Assembly: GCF_016834655.1 (NCBI RefSeq) | Contig: NZ_JAENHP010000034.1 | Coordinates: forward strand, 1-64,000 | Source: Paractinoplanes ovalisporus | Lineage (GTDB): Bacteria; Actinomycetota; Actinomycetes; Mycobacteriales; Micromonosporaceae | DNA length: 64,000 nt | Direction of reading: 5' to 3' | Part shown: positions 26,582 through 34,360 of the stretch, in pieces | Numbering within the stretch: the first letter of the stretch is position 1 | Layout of the letters: each line of letters begins with the position of its first letter | Notes under the pieces: model-generated | Seen by the model: the letters and a program-made list of their open reading frames with translations, nothing else | Told to the model about the DNA's origin: nothing | Databases searched by the model: none | Translations under genes and position numbers: made by a program

Positions 26582-27901
26582 TCAGGCGGCGGTGTTGTCG
26601 CGGCGCTTCTCCCAGAGGCGGCGCACGGCGGGCAGCACCTCGGAAACGGCCGGGATGCCCGGCTCCGGGGTGGGTTCGCCGACGGTCAGGGCCGGGGCCG
26701 AGCGGGCCAGTGAGCCGGCCATCCGGTCGACGTCGTTCATGATCGAGCCGGTGAGGACCAGCACGCCGGTGTCGGCGAGCTCGCTGCGTACGGTCCGTAG
26801 CGTGCGCCGGGGCGCCTCGCGCAGGTTGGCCAGCAGGTCGTCGAGGTGACCGGCGTCCTTGGTGGAGTCGGTGTCGGGGTCCGACACCAGGTCGGCGTGC
26901 GCGGCGAAGGCCTCGGCGGCGGTGGTGAGCACGTGCCCGATCTGCTCGGGAACGCCGGCGGTCATCGGGGTCGCGATCGCGTCGAACATCGAGCGGGCCA
27001 CCGAGTTCACCTGGTGCACCCCGTGTTCCAGGGCCCGCAGCGTCTGCTGCAGCGGGACGACCCGGGCGACCGGGGTGGTCAGCGACCAGCGGGCCTGCTT
27101 GCTCAGGTCGTCGACCGCGGTGACCGCGCCGGCCAGGTCCTCGTCCAGCTCGCGGGAACGGGCCAGCCACGCGGCCGCCTCGTCGCGGGAGTATCCGCCG
27201 CGGGCGCCGGCGCCCAGGTCGCCGAGCAGCAGCGCGATCTCGGCCGAGAGGTGGGCGAGCCGGTCGCGGGCCCGTTCGATCGGCGTCTCCCCGCCGACCA
27301 GCGGTGAGAGGATCGCGCCGACGACGATGCCGAGGGCGGTGGCTGCCACCCGCTGCCACACGAACGCCTCGGTCAGTGTGCTGCCGGCGACCAGGATGCC
27401 CAGCGACGTCGCCGGCACCGCGACCGCGCCGTCGCCCAGCCGCAGCAACCGGCCCGCGGCCAGGCCGCCGCCGGCGATCACCGCGATCGACCACCAGTGC
27501 AGGCCGAAGAAGTGCCAGACGCCGACCGCCCCGCCGATCGCGGCGACGGTGGCGATCAGGCGTTGCGTGCCCTCGCGGACCGAGGCGTGCGAGCTGATCT
27601 GCACCGACAGGGTCGCCGAGATCGCCGCGATCACCGGGCCGGACAGGTGCAGCAGATTGGCCGCGAACCAGGCCAGACCGGCGGCGGTGCCGGACACCAG
27701 CACGGTCCGGGCGGCGGCGCCGTCGATCCGGTCGAGACACCAGCGGGTCAGGCGGCGCAGACGTTCCGGAAGATGCGGACGGACCCGCGCGTGCATGGCG
27801 TGGTAACCGGAGTGGACCGCGGGGCGGACCTTGAGGCGCAGCAGCGTTGCGACCACCGCGCAGAGCGCGAGGCCGCCGGCGACGACGAGCCACTCGAACA
27901 A
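26582..27901 (-). CDS. FUSC/aromatic acid exporter family membrane protein
   Basis: The 439-residue protein has an N-terminal anchor, a block of about six membrane helices (residues 60-200; GPVIAAISATLSVQISSHASVREGTQR, quoted as VIAAISATLSVQ and REGTQRLIATVAAIGGAVG) and a long cytoplasmic helical region with GGETPIERARDRLAHL. This is the FUSC/ArAE_1 layout of putative aromatic-acid efflux proteins. The substrate is unknown. The apparent start is TTG 27901 with AGAGAGAAAG upstream; no better in-frame ATG or GTG exists before the first helix. Confidence 0.78.
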   Translation of the reverse strand: MFEWLVVAGGLALCAVVATLLRLKVRPAVHSGYHAMHARVRPHLPERLRRLTRWCLDRIDGAAARTVLVSGTAAGLAWFAANLLHLSGPVIAAISATLSVQISSHASVREGTQRLIATVAAIGGAVGVWHFFGLHWWSIAVIAGGGLAAGRLLRLGDGAVAVPATSLGILVAGSTLTEAFVWQRVAATALGIVVGAILSPLVGGETPIERARDRLAHLSAEIALLLGDLGAGARGGYSRDEAAAWLARSRELDEDLAGAVTAVDDLSKQARWSLTTPVARVVPLQQTLRALEHGVHQVNSVARSMFDAIATPMTAGVPEQIGHVLTTAAEAFAAHADLVSDPDTDSTKDAGHLDDLLANLREAPRRTLRTVRSELADTGVLVLTGSIMNDVDRMAGSLARSAPALTVGEPTPEPGIPAVSEVLPAVRRLWEKRRDNTAA

Positions 27902-28075
27902 CGTTCTGTCTTTCTCTCTTCACCCACAGTTACGACTCCCTTCGAAGTTAGCCGGGCCCAGCCCGTCTGATGGTGATATGAGAGGAATGTGATGGCCGTC
28001 GCGCGCCTCGGAGTGACGGCAGAGCACGCCTAGGCTGAATCAACCTTTTGGGTGACGGGCGGCGTTGAGCACAAC

Positions 28076-28585
28076 ATGTCATCACACACACCGGCGGACG
28101 ACGGCTTCCGCGCCTTCGTCGAGCAGCAGTGGGGACCGCTCGTGCGGCTCGCCTACCTGCTGACCGGCGATCGTGGCTACGCCGAGGATCTGGTCCAGGC
28201 CGCCCTGGAGAAGACCCACCGCAAGTGGGCGCGCGTCTCGCGGATGGAGGCGCCGGTCGCCTACGTACGCCGGGCGATGGTGAACACCGCGACGTCGTGG
28301 CGCCGCCGCCGGCGGGTCAGCGAGGTTCCGCTGCTGACCAACGACGGGCCCATCACCGACCCGTACGGATCAGTCGAGCACCGGCAGCAGGTCGTCGCCG
28401 CGCTGCGCACGCTGCCCCCGCGCATGCGGGCGGTGCTGGTGCTGCGCTACTTCGGCGACCTCGGCGAGACCGAGATCGCCGAGACGCTCGGCTGCTCGGT
28501 CGGCACCGTCAAGAGCCAGGCCTCGCGCGGGCTCGAACGCCTGCGCGAGCAGATCACCCCCGCCCTGGAGAGGACCCGCGCATGA
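28076..28585 (+). CDS. SigE-family ECF sigma factor
   Basis: The 169-residue protein has sigma region 2 (FVEQQWGPLVRLAYLLTGD, DLVQAALEKTHRKWARV) and region 4 (LRTLPPRMRAVLVLRYFGDL, ETEIAETLGCSVGTVKSQAS). It matches the SigE-like subfamily common in Streptomyces and Micromonosporaceae. ATG 28076 is preferred; an in-frame GTG at 28052 would add eight residues and neither has a good ribosome site. Its stop overlaps the next start (ATGA), so the partner is made in the same transcript. Confidence 0.9.
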   Translation: MSSHTPADDGFRAFVEQQWGPLVRLAYLLTGDRGYAEDLVQAALEKTHRKWARVSRMEAPVAYVRRAMVNTATSWRRRRRVSEVPLLTNDGPITDPYGSVEHRQQVVAALRTLPPRMRAVLVLRYFGDLGETEIAETLGCSVGTVKSQASRGLERLREQITPALERTRA

Positions 28586-29970
28586 ACACCGAAAGCCTCC
28601 TGAAGGACGCGCTGGCCGCCGAAGCGGACATGCTGGGTGACACCGGCGACCCGTGGACCGGATTCGAGCGCCGCGAACGCCGGCACCGCAACCAGCGCCG
28701 GGCCCGCATCGGCGGCGCGGCCGTCGTGGTCGCCGCGGCCGTGGGCGTCCAGGCCGGGGTGGTGCCGCTGCCCGGCTGGGCGCCCGGCATCACGGTCGCC
28801 GGTTTCAACGCCGTGCTGAACCAGGGACCGGTCCGCGGTTCGCTCGCCGGCGACAAGGCGTTCCTCGAAGACATGCGCCGGCAGTTCAAGGACGTCGAGG
28901 ACCCGGGCGAGACCTGGCGCATCGCCGACCGCAACCAGATCCAGTTCGTGTACGCGGCGGACGTCGGCGACCGCCGGCTCGTGCTCGCGCTGGTCCCGCT
29001 GCGCTTCGGTTTCCTCGAAGATCGGGCGCTGATCTGGTACGACGGTGAGGCCGGGTCGCCGGCGAGCCGGATGACCGAGGGCGGGCGGAGCGACGGCGGC
29101 GAGACCGTGATGACGTATTCGCAGCGCAGCGCCGACGGCCCGGGCGTGCTGGTGGTGGTCGCGCCCCAGGGGTCCACGGTCGCGGTCAGCGAAGGCTTCC
29201 GCTACACCCCCGACGGACGGGTCGAGCACAACCCGGCCGACGTGCAGCCGGCCGGAACCGGGCTGGCCGAGCTGGTGCTGCCCGCGGTGAAGTCGCCGCC
29301 CGAAACCAAGATCACGGTCACCGACGGGGCCGACATCCTCTACGAGGGTGGCGCCGGGGGCGGCTGGTCGAGCAACTCGGAGCAGCGCTTGGACGAGTTC
29401 CCCGAGGCCACCGTGGCCAAGGCCCGCAACGGCCGCCCGTTCGACCTGGAGACCCTGACCCGCTGGGCCAACGCCGCTCTGCAGGACGCCCGGATCGGCG
29501 CCGACGGGACGGCGCTCACCGTCCGCTGGACGGGCACGGTCAACGGGCAGCCGGCCGCGCTGCTGACCGTGCACCCCCAGGGAGGTGGCGTGCTGGCGTA
29601 CGCGTTCCACGGAGCGGCCGGCGCCTACCGGCAGGACCTGCGCCTGCTGCTGCCGGCCGAGGGCGCGGACGAGCGGCCCATCGCCTGGCGGATGCGCGCC
29701 GAGGACGGCGACGACCGCACCGACACGGTCATCGTCACGGGACCGGCCGGCGCCACCAGGCTGACGATGCAGCAGGGCACGGCCGCGCCGGTGCAACTCA
29801 CGCTGGACGCGACCGGAGCCGCCACCGCGTCGGTGCCTCCGGCCGAGGAAGCGCACGTCACGGCGTACGGGGAAAATGGCTCGGAAATGGGGACCACGCC
29901 CGTACCGCCGTTCGAATACGACTCCGGCGGCATCCCCGGCGACACCCCGAAGACCCGGGTCGTCGGCTGA
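28582..29970 (+). CDS. Single-pass membrane protein, putative partner of the ECF sigma factor
   Basis: The 462-residue protein has a cytoplasmic N-terminus of about 45 residues (MNTESLLKDALAAEADM), one membrane helix (AAVVVAAAVGVQAGVVPL) and a large extracytoplasmic part of beta-rich sequence ending in a Pro/Asp-rich tail. This order, directly overlapped with a sigma gene, is that of an anti-sigma or sensor protein. No ZAS zinc motif is present. I do not recognise the external domain. The operon ends at the hairpin 29986-30018. Confidence 0.72.
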   Translation: MNTESLLKDALAAEADMLGDTGDPWTGFERRERRHRNQRRARIGGAAVVVAAAVGVQAGVVPLPGWAPGITVAGFNAVLNQGPVRGSLAGDKAFLEDMRRQFKDVEDPGETWRIADRNQIQFVYAADVGDRRLVLALVPLRFGFLEDRALIWYDGEAGSPASRMTEGGRSDGGETVMTYSQRSADGPGVLVVVAPQGSTVAVSEGFRYTPDGRVEHNPADVQPAGTGLAELVLPAVKSPPETKITVTDGADILYEGGAGGGWSSNSEQRLDEFPEATVAKARNGRPFDLETLTRWANAALQDARIGADGTALTVRWTGTVNGQPAALLTVHPQGGGVLAYAFHGAAGAYRQDLRLLLPAEGADERPIAWRMRAEDGDDRTDTVIVTGPAGATRLTMQQGTAAPVQLTLDATGAATASVPPAEEAHVTAYGENGSEMGTTPVPPFEYDSGGIPGDTPKTRVVG

Positions 29971-29985
29971 CGGCCGGAAAACAGC

Positions 29986-30018
29986 GAAGGAGCGGCCCAC
30001 CACGCGGGCCGCTCCTTC
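29986..30018. terminator. Bidirectional terminator between the sigma operon and argH
   Basis: Perfect 13-bp arms GAAGGAGCGGCCC and GGGCCGCTCCTTC surround the loop ACCACGC. It lies 15 nt after the plus-strand stop and 16 nt after the argH stop on the other strand, so it can serve both convergent transcripts. Confidence 0.85.
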
Positions 30019-30034
30019 GTCGCGTCTGTGCCGG

Positions 30035-31456
30035 TTAGCGCGGGACGACCTTCTCGACCGCCCACTGGCGCCACGTGTCGAGGTGGTGCTGCACCTGGGC
30101 CAGCTGGTCGGCGACCGGGCCGGGGCCGGTGGAGCCGGGGGTGGTGCGGGAGGCGAGGGCCGACTCGACCGTGAGCACCTGCCGCACCGACGGGTCGAGG
30201 TGCTCGCTGACCGTCTTCAGGTCGTCGTCGGTCAGGTCTTCCAGCTCGCACTCGCGCACCGAGCAGAGCGCGACCAGCTTGCCGGTGATCTCGTGGGCGT
30301 CGCGGAACGGGACGCCCTTGCGGACCAGCCAGTCGGCGACCTCGGTGGCCAGCGAGAAACCGACCGGCGCGGCCGCGGCGAGACGGTCGACCCGCACGGT
30401 CATGGTCGACACCATGCCGGCCAGCGCGGGCAGCAGCAGCTCGAGCGTCTCGATCGCGTCGAAGACCGGCTCCTTGTCCTCCTGCATGTCGCGGTCGTAG
30501 GTCAGCGGCAGGCCCTTGAGCATGGTCAGCACCGCGACCAGCCCGCCGATCAGGCGACCGCTCTTGCCGCGGGCCAGTTCGGCGATGTCCGCGTTCTTCT
30601 TCTGCGGCATGATCGACGACCCGGTCGCGAACGCGTCGTCGAGCTCGACCCAGCCGAACTCGGTCGACGTCCAGAGCACGACCTCCTCGCCCAGGCGGGA
30701 CAGGTGCACCCCGATGAGCGACGTGATGAACAGGAACTCGGCCACGAAGTCGCGGTCGGCCACGGCGTCCATCGAGTTGGGCGCGGGCGCCTTGAAGCCC
30801 AGTTCCTTGGCGACGGCGGCCGGGTCGAGCGGCAGTGACGAGCCGGCCAGCGCGCCGCTTCCGAGGGGCGAGACCGCCGTACGGGTGTCCCAGTCCTTCA
30901 TCCGGTCGAGGTCACGCAGCAGCGGCTGCACGTGCGCGAGCAGCCAGTGGCCGAACGAGACCGGCTGGGCGTGCTGCACGTGGGTGAGACCGGGCGCGGG
31001 CGTGTCCACGTTGCGGGCCGCCTGCTCGGTCAGCGCGTCGGCCAGCTCGACCAGCGCCACCGCCACCCCGCGGGCGTGGTCACGCATGTAGAGCCGCAGG
31101 TCGGTGGCGACCTGGTCGTTGCGGGAGCGGCCGGCCCGCAGCTTGCCGCCGAGCGCGCCGAGACGTTCCAGCAGGCCGCGCTCGAGGGCGGTGTGCACGT
31201 CCTCGTCGTCTATGGTCGGCCGGAACTCGCCGGACGCGCAGGCCGCCTCGAGGTCGTCGAGGGCGGCCAGCATCTGGCCCAGCTCGTCGGGGTCGAGCAG
31301 CCCGGCCGCCGCCAGCACCCGGGCGTGGGCCCGCGAACCGGCGATGTCGTACGGGGCGAGGCGCCAGTCGAACTGGACACTCACCGACAGGCGGGCCAGG
31401 GCGTCGGCGGGACCACCGGCGAACCGGCCACCCCACAGCGAAGTCTTTTCGGTCAT
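30035..31456 (-). CDS. argH: Argininosuccinate lyase
   Basis: The 473-residue protein has the full fumarase/lyase-superfamily set: LWGGRFAGGPAD at the start, AGRSRNDQVATDLRLY, the THVQHAQPVSFGHWLL catalytic region and the signature GSSIMPQKKNADIAELARGK. It splits argininosuccinate into arginine and fumarate, the last step of arginine synthesis. ATG 31456 has GAAGGGAAG upstream. It is the last gene of the arg cluster, 71 nt past the argG remnant, and ends at a shared terminator. Confidence 0.96.
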   Translation of the reverse strand: MTEKTSLWGGRFAGGPADALARLSVSVQFDWRLAPYDIAGSRAHARVLAAAGLLDPDELGQMLAALDDLEAACASGEFRPTIDDEDVHTALERGLLERLGALGGKLRAGRSRNDQVATDLRLYMRDHARGVAVALVELADALTEQAARNVDTPAPGLTHVQHAQPVSFGHWLLAHVQPLLRDLDRMKDWDTRTAVSPLGSGALAGSSLPLDPAAVAKELGFKAPAPNSMDAVADRDFVAEFLFITSLIGVHLSRLGEEVVLWTSTEFGWVELDDAFATGSSIMPQKKNADIAELARGKSGRLIGGLVAVLTMLKGLPLTYDRDMQEDKEPVFDAIETLELLLPALAGMVSTMTVRVDRLAAAAPVGFSLATEVADWLVRKGVPFRDAHEITGKLVALCSVRECELEDLTDDDLKTVSEHLDPSVRQVLTVESALASRTTPGSTGPGPVADQLAQVQHHLDTWRQWAVEKVVPR

Positions 31457-31527
31457 TGCTTCCCTTCGGCGGGCCCGCGCGGGGGCGGCCCGGTCGTTCT
31501 TTCCTGGACGGCTGCCCGTCCGGCTGC

Positions 31528-31683
31528 TCAGTCTGCCAGCCGCTGGTCGCGGGCCGACGCCATGCGTGACGGCAGGCCCCACAGCTGCACGAATCCCTTG
31601 GCCAGCCGCTGGTCGAACGTGTCGCCGGTGTCGTAGGTGGCCAGCCCGAAGTCGCGGGCGTCCACCACGACGCGCTCGGTCAC
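31528..31683 (-). pseudogene. argG: Remnant of argininosuccinate synthase, 51 codons, in frame
   Basis: The short frame starts GTG at 31683, overlapping the argR stop (GTGA) behind a GAGGGGAG site. It reads VTERVV (the usual ArgG N-terminus), then VDARD (an internal ArgG block), then FGLATYDTGDTFDQRLAKGF and QLWGLPSR (the ArgG C-terminus). A normal ArgG has about 400 residues, so roughly 350 codons are gone, including the ATP pyrophosphatase loop that should follow as AYSGGLDTS. The frame is kept, which suits one or two clean deletions joining short similar stretches such as GTCGTGGTG. The product cannot be functional. Either argG is elsewhere in the genome or this is an assembly collapse. 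Confidence 0.85.
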
Positions 31684-32183
31684 GGGTGGCTCCCCTCGGA
31701 CGCGTCGCTGTGGTGGCCGGCCCACTCGGCGAGCTTGGCCGCCAGCGCCTTGCCCCCGGTGACCTCGCGGGCCACGACGAAGATCGTGTCGTCGCCGGCG
31801 ATGGTGCCGACCACGTCGGTCAGCCCGGCCCGGTCGAGGGCGCTGGCCAGGAAGTGCGCGGCGCCGGGCGGGGTGCGCAGCACGGCGATGTTGCCGCTGG
31901 AGTCGACGCCGGTGAGCAGTTCGCGCAGCAGCCGCAGCAGTCGCGCCGGGCCCTGCTCGGTGGTCTCGCGCAGGGGCCGCTTGCCGTCCTCGGGGATGAG
32001 GTAGGAGCCGCTGACCTTGACCGCACCCAGCTCCTCCAGGTCACGCGAGAGGGTGGCCTGGGTGACCACCACGTCCCAGCCGGCCAGCTTCTCAGCCAGC
32101 TCGGTCTGGGAGCGGATCTCCTGGTCGCGGATCAGGTCGACAATCCGCGCGTGCCGCCCGGCCCGGGTCACCGGCCCGGTCAT
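31680..32183 (-). CDS. argR: Arginine repressor
   Basis: The 167-residue protein has the ArgR winged-helix N-terminus (RHARIVDLIRDQEIRSQTELAE with recognition helix VTQATLSRDLEELGAVKV) and the C-terminal hexamerisation/arginine-binding domain (TPPGAAHFLASALDRAGL, VVGTIAGDDTIFVV with the arginine-contacting Asp pair). It represses arg genes when arginine is bound. The start ATG overlaps the stop of the upstream 15-codon mini-ORF, with GGGGAAG as ribosome site. Confidence 0.96.
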   Translation of the reverse strand: MTGPVTRAGRHARIVDLIRDQEIRSQTELAEKLAGWDVVVTQATLSRDLEELGAVKVSGSYLIPEDGKRPLRETTEQGPARLLRLLRELLTGVDSSGNIAVLRTPPGAAHFLASALDRAGLTDVVGTIAGDDTIFVVAREVTGGKALAAKLAEWAGHHSDASEGSHP

Positions 32184-32227
32184 GACGCTTCCCCGTTCCG
32201 GCCGAGCCGCCTCGCCGCGGCGGTCAT
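32180..32227 (-). CDS. 15-residue mini-ORF coupled to argR
   Basis: The frame MTAAARRLGRNGEAS starts by overlapping the stop of the preceding mini-ORF (ATGA) and ends by overlapping the argR start (ATGA). It has its own GAGGA site. It is a copy of the mini-ORF at 32224-32271, produced by a 44-bp tandem repeat. Whether it is translated is unknown; a ribosome finishing argF would meet it before argR. Confidence 0.45.
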   Translation of the reverse strand: MTAAARRLGRNGEAS

Positions 32228-32271
32228 GACGCGTCCTCGTTCCGGCCGTGTCGCTTCGCCGGGGCGGTCAT
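32184..32271. repeat. 44-bp direct tandem repeat at the argF-argR junction
   Basis: Units 32184-32227 and 32228-32271 are near-identical, sharing GCGGTCATGACGCG-like and CGTTCCGGCCG blocks, and a third partial unit continues into the argF 3' end (GTCCTCGTTC). Each unit carries a ribosome site plus an ATGA stop-start overlap, so the array extends the distance between argF and argR while keeping coupling intact. Confidence 0.85.
32224..32271 (-). CDS. 15-residue mini-ORF coupled to argF
   Basis: The frame MTAPAKRHGRNEDAS overlaps the argF stop (ATGA) and the next mini-ORF start (ATGA). Its last residues NEDAS repeat the C-terminus of ArgF, showing that it arose by duplication of the argF end. 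A GAGGAC site sits before its start. Translation is not proven. Confidence 0.45.
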   Translation of the reverse strand: MTAPAKRHGRNEDAS

Positions 32272-33206
32272 GACGCGTCCTCGTTCACCGCCAGGAGCCA
32301 GGCCAGCAGCGCCTTCTGGGCGTGCAGCCTGTTTTCGGCCTGGTCGAAGACGGCACTCTGCGATCCGTCCATGACGTCGTCGGTGATCTCTTCACCGCGG
32401 TGCGCGGGCAGGCAGTGCAGCACTATCGCGCCCTCGGCGGCCGCGCCGAGCAGCTTGGCGTTGACCTGGTAGGGCCAGAACGGGGTGAGCCGGTCGCGCC
32501 CGTCGTCCTCCTGGCCCATCGAGGTCCACGTGTCGGTGGCGATCACGTCGACGCCGTCGGCCGCCTCGAACGGGTCACGCAGCACCTCGACCGAACCGCC
32601 GGTCCAGGCCGCGATCTCGGCCGCGCGCGACACCACGACCGCGGACGGATCAAAACCGGAAGGAGCGGCCACACGTACGTGCATGCCCGCCGTCGCCCCC
32701 GCGAGGAGGTAGGAGTGGGCCATGTTGTTGGCCGCGTCTCCCACGTACGCGAGCTTGCGGCCCTTGGCCGTTCCGAGGCGCTCGCGGATGGTCAGCAGGT
32801 CGGCCAGCAGCTGGCAGGGGTGGAACCCGTCGGTCAGCGCGTTGATCACCGGGACGTTCACGTCGGACGCCAGCTCGGTGAGCCGTTCGTCGCCGGTGGT
32901 GCGGAAGACCATGGCCGAGACGTAACGGGACACCACCCGGCCGGCGTCGCTGAGCGTCTCGCCCCGCCCGAAGTGGGTGGCGTGGGTGTCCACGATCATC
33001 GGCTGACCGCCCAGCTCGGCGATGCCGGCCTCGAACGAGAGCCGGGTCCGCAGGCTGACCTTGTCGAAGAAGACCGCGACCGAACGCGGGCCCTCCAGCG
33101 GCCGGTGGCGGAACCGGTCGGCCTTCATCTCGGCGGCCAGGTCGAGGACGGCGTTCTGCTCCTCGGGGGTCAGGTCGTCGTCGCGCAGGAAATGCCGGGT
33201 GGTCAC
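32268..33206 (-). CDS. argF: Ornithine carbamoyltransferase
   Basis: The 312-residue protein has the carbamoyl-phosphate site FDKVSLRTRLSFE, the NALTDGFHPCQLLADLLTI block (HPCQ in place of the commoner HPTQ) and the ornithine-site VLHCLPAHRGEEI. It makes citrulline from ornithine and carbamoyl phosphate. The STRTR motif reads SLRTR, a conservative change at the second position. The GTG start overlaps the argD stop (GTGA). Its 3' end has been duplicated into the repeat before argR. Confidence 0.95.
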   Translation of the reverse strand: MTTRHFLRDDDLTPEEQNAVLDLAAEMKADRFRHRPLEGPRSVAVFFDKVSLRTRLSFEAGIAELGGQPMIVDTHATHFGRGETLSDAGRVVSRYVSAMVFRTTGDERLTELASDVNVPVINALTDGFHPCQLLADLLTIRERLGTAKGRKLAYVGDAANNMAHSYLLAGATAGMHVRVAAPSGFDPSAVVVSRAAEIAAWTGGSVEVLRDPFEAADGVDVIATDTWTSMGQEDDGRDRLTPFWPYQVNAKLLGAAAEGAIVLHCLPAHRGEEITDDVMDGSQSAVFDQAENRLHAQKALLAWLLAVNEDAS

Positions 33207-34360
33207 AGCGCACCCGCCAGGGCCTCGATGAGGGCGTCGGCCTGCCCGGTGCTGATGATCAGCGGCGGGGCGAGCCGGATGACGTCGGGCTGGGGGGCGT
33301 TCACGAGGAACCCGGCCTCCTTCAGGGCGGCGGCGACGCGGGCGGCCTCGGGCTCGGTGAGCACGATCCCGAGCAGCAGACCGGCGCCGCGTACGTTCTT
33401 GATCAGCGGGTGGTTGAGACCTTCGATGCCGTGGCGCAGCTGCTCGCCGACCCGCTTGACGTGGTCGAGCAGGCCCTCGCCGGCGATCGTGCGGATCACG
33501 GCGAGGCCGGCCGCGCACGAGATCGGGTTGCCGCCGAACGTGGTGCCGTGCGAGCCGGGGGTGAACAGCTCGGCGGCCCGGCCGAACGCGACGCACGCGC
33601 CGATCGGCAGGCCGCCGCCGAGGCCCTTGGCCAGGGTGATGAGGTCGGGCTCGACGCCTTCGCTCTGGTGGTGGAACCAGTGTCCCGTACGGCCGATGCC
33701 CGTCTGCACCTCGTCGAGCACCAGCAGCGCGCCCGCTTTGTCGCAAATTTCCCGCGCGCCCGCCAGATAGCCCGCGGGCGGGACCACGACACCGTTCTCA
33801 CCCTGGATGGGCTCCAAGATGACCATGGCCGTCTCCGCGGTCACCGCCGCTCGCAATTCGGACAGATCGCCAAATGTCGTATGTGTAACCTCGCCCGGCA
33901 GCGGCCGGAACGGGTCCGATTTGGCCGGTTGGCCGGTCAACGCCAAGGCGCCCATGGTCCGGCCGTGGAACCCGCCGTGGGTCGCGACCACGTGCGTGCG
34001 GCCGGTCAGGCGGGAGATCTTGAAGGCGGCCTCGTTGGCCTCGGCGCCCGAGTTGGTGAAGACGACCCGCCCGGACCGCCCGGCCAGCGCGAGCAGCAGC
34101 TCGGCCAGCGCGACCGGCGGCTCGGCGACGTAGAAGTTGGACACGTGCCCCAGCTGCTGCACCTGCTGGGTGACGGCGGCGACCACGGCCGGGTGGGCGT
34201 GGCCGAGCGCGTTCACCGCGATGCCGCCGAGGAAGTCGACGAACTGCTTGCCGTTCTCGTCGGTGATCACCGCGCCCTCGCCGCGTACGAAGGCGGCCTG
34301 CGGGGCGCCGTAGTTGTTCATGCCCGCGTGGGACCAGCGCTCGATGAGCGAGGGACTCAT
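33203..34360 (-). CDS. argD: Acetylornithine aminotransferase
   Basis: The 385-residue class-III aminotransferase has FTNSGAEANEAAFKISR, the GGFHGRTMGALALTGQ segment, VLDEVQTGIGRTGHWF and the PLP lysine in ITLAKGLGGGLPIG. It converts N-acetylglutamate semialdehyde to N-acetylornithine. The ATG start overlaps the argB stop (ATGA). Confidence 0.95.
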   Translation of the reverse strand: MSPSLIERWSHAGMNNYGAPQAAFVRGEGAVITDENGKQFVDFLGGIAVNALGHAHPAVVAAVTQQVQQLGHVSNFYVAEPPVALAELLLALAGRSGRVVFTNSGAEANEAAFKISRLTGRTHVVATHGGFHGRTMGALALTGQPAKSDPFRPLPGEVTHTTFGDLSELRAAVTAETAMVILEPIQGENGVVVPPAGYLAGAREICDKAGALLVLDEVQTGIGRTGHWFHHQSEGVEPDLITLAKGLGGGLPIGACVAFGRAAELFTPGSHGTTFGGNPISCAAGLAVIRTIAGEGLLDHVKRVGEQLRHGIEGLNHPLIKNVRGAGLLLGIVLTEPEAARVAAALKEAGFLVNAPQPDVIRLAPPLIISTGQADALIEALAGAL

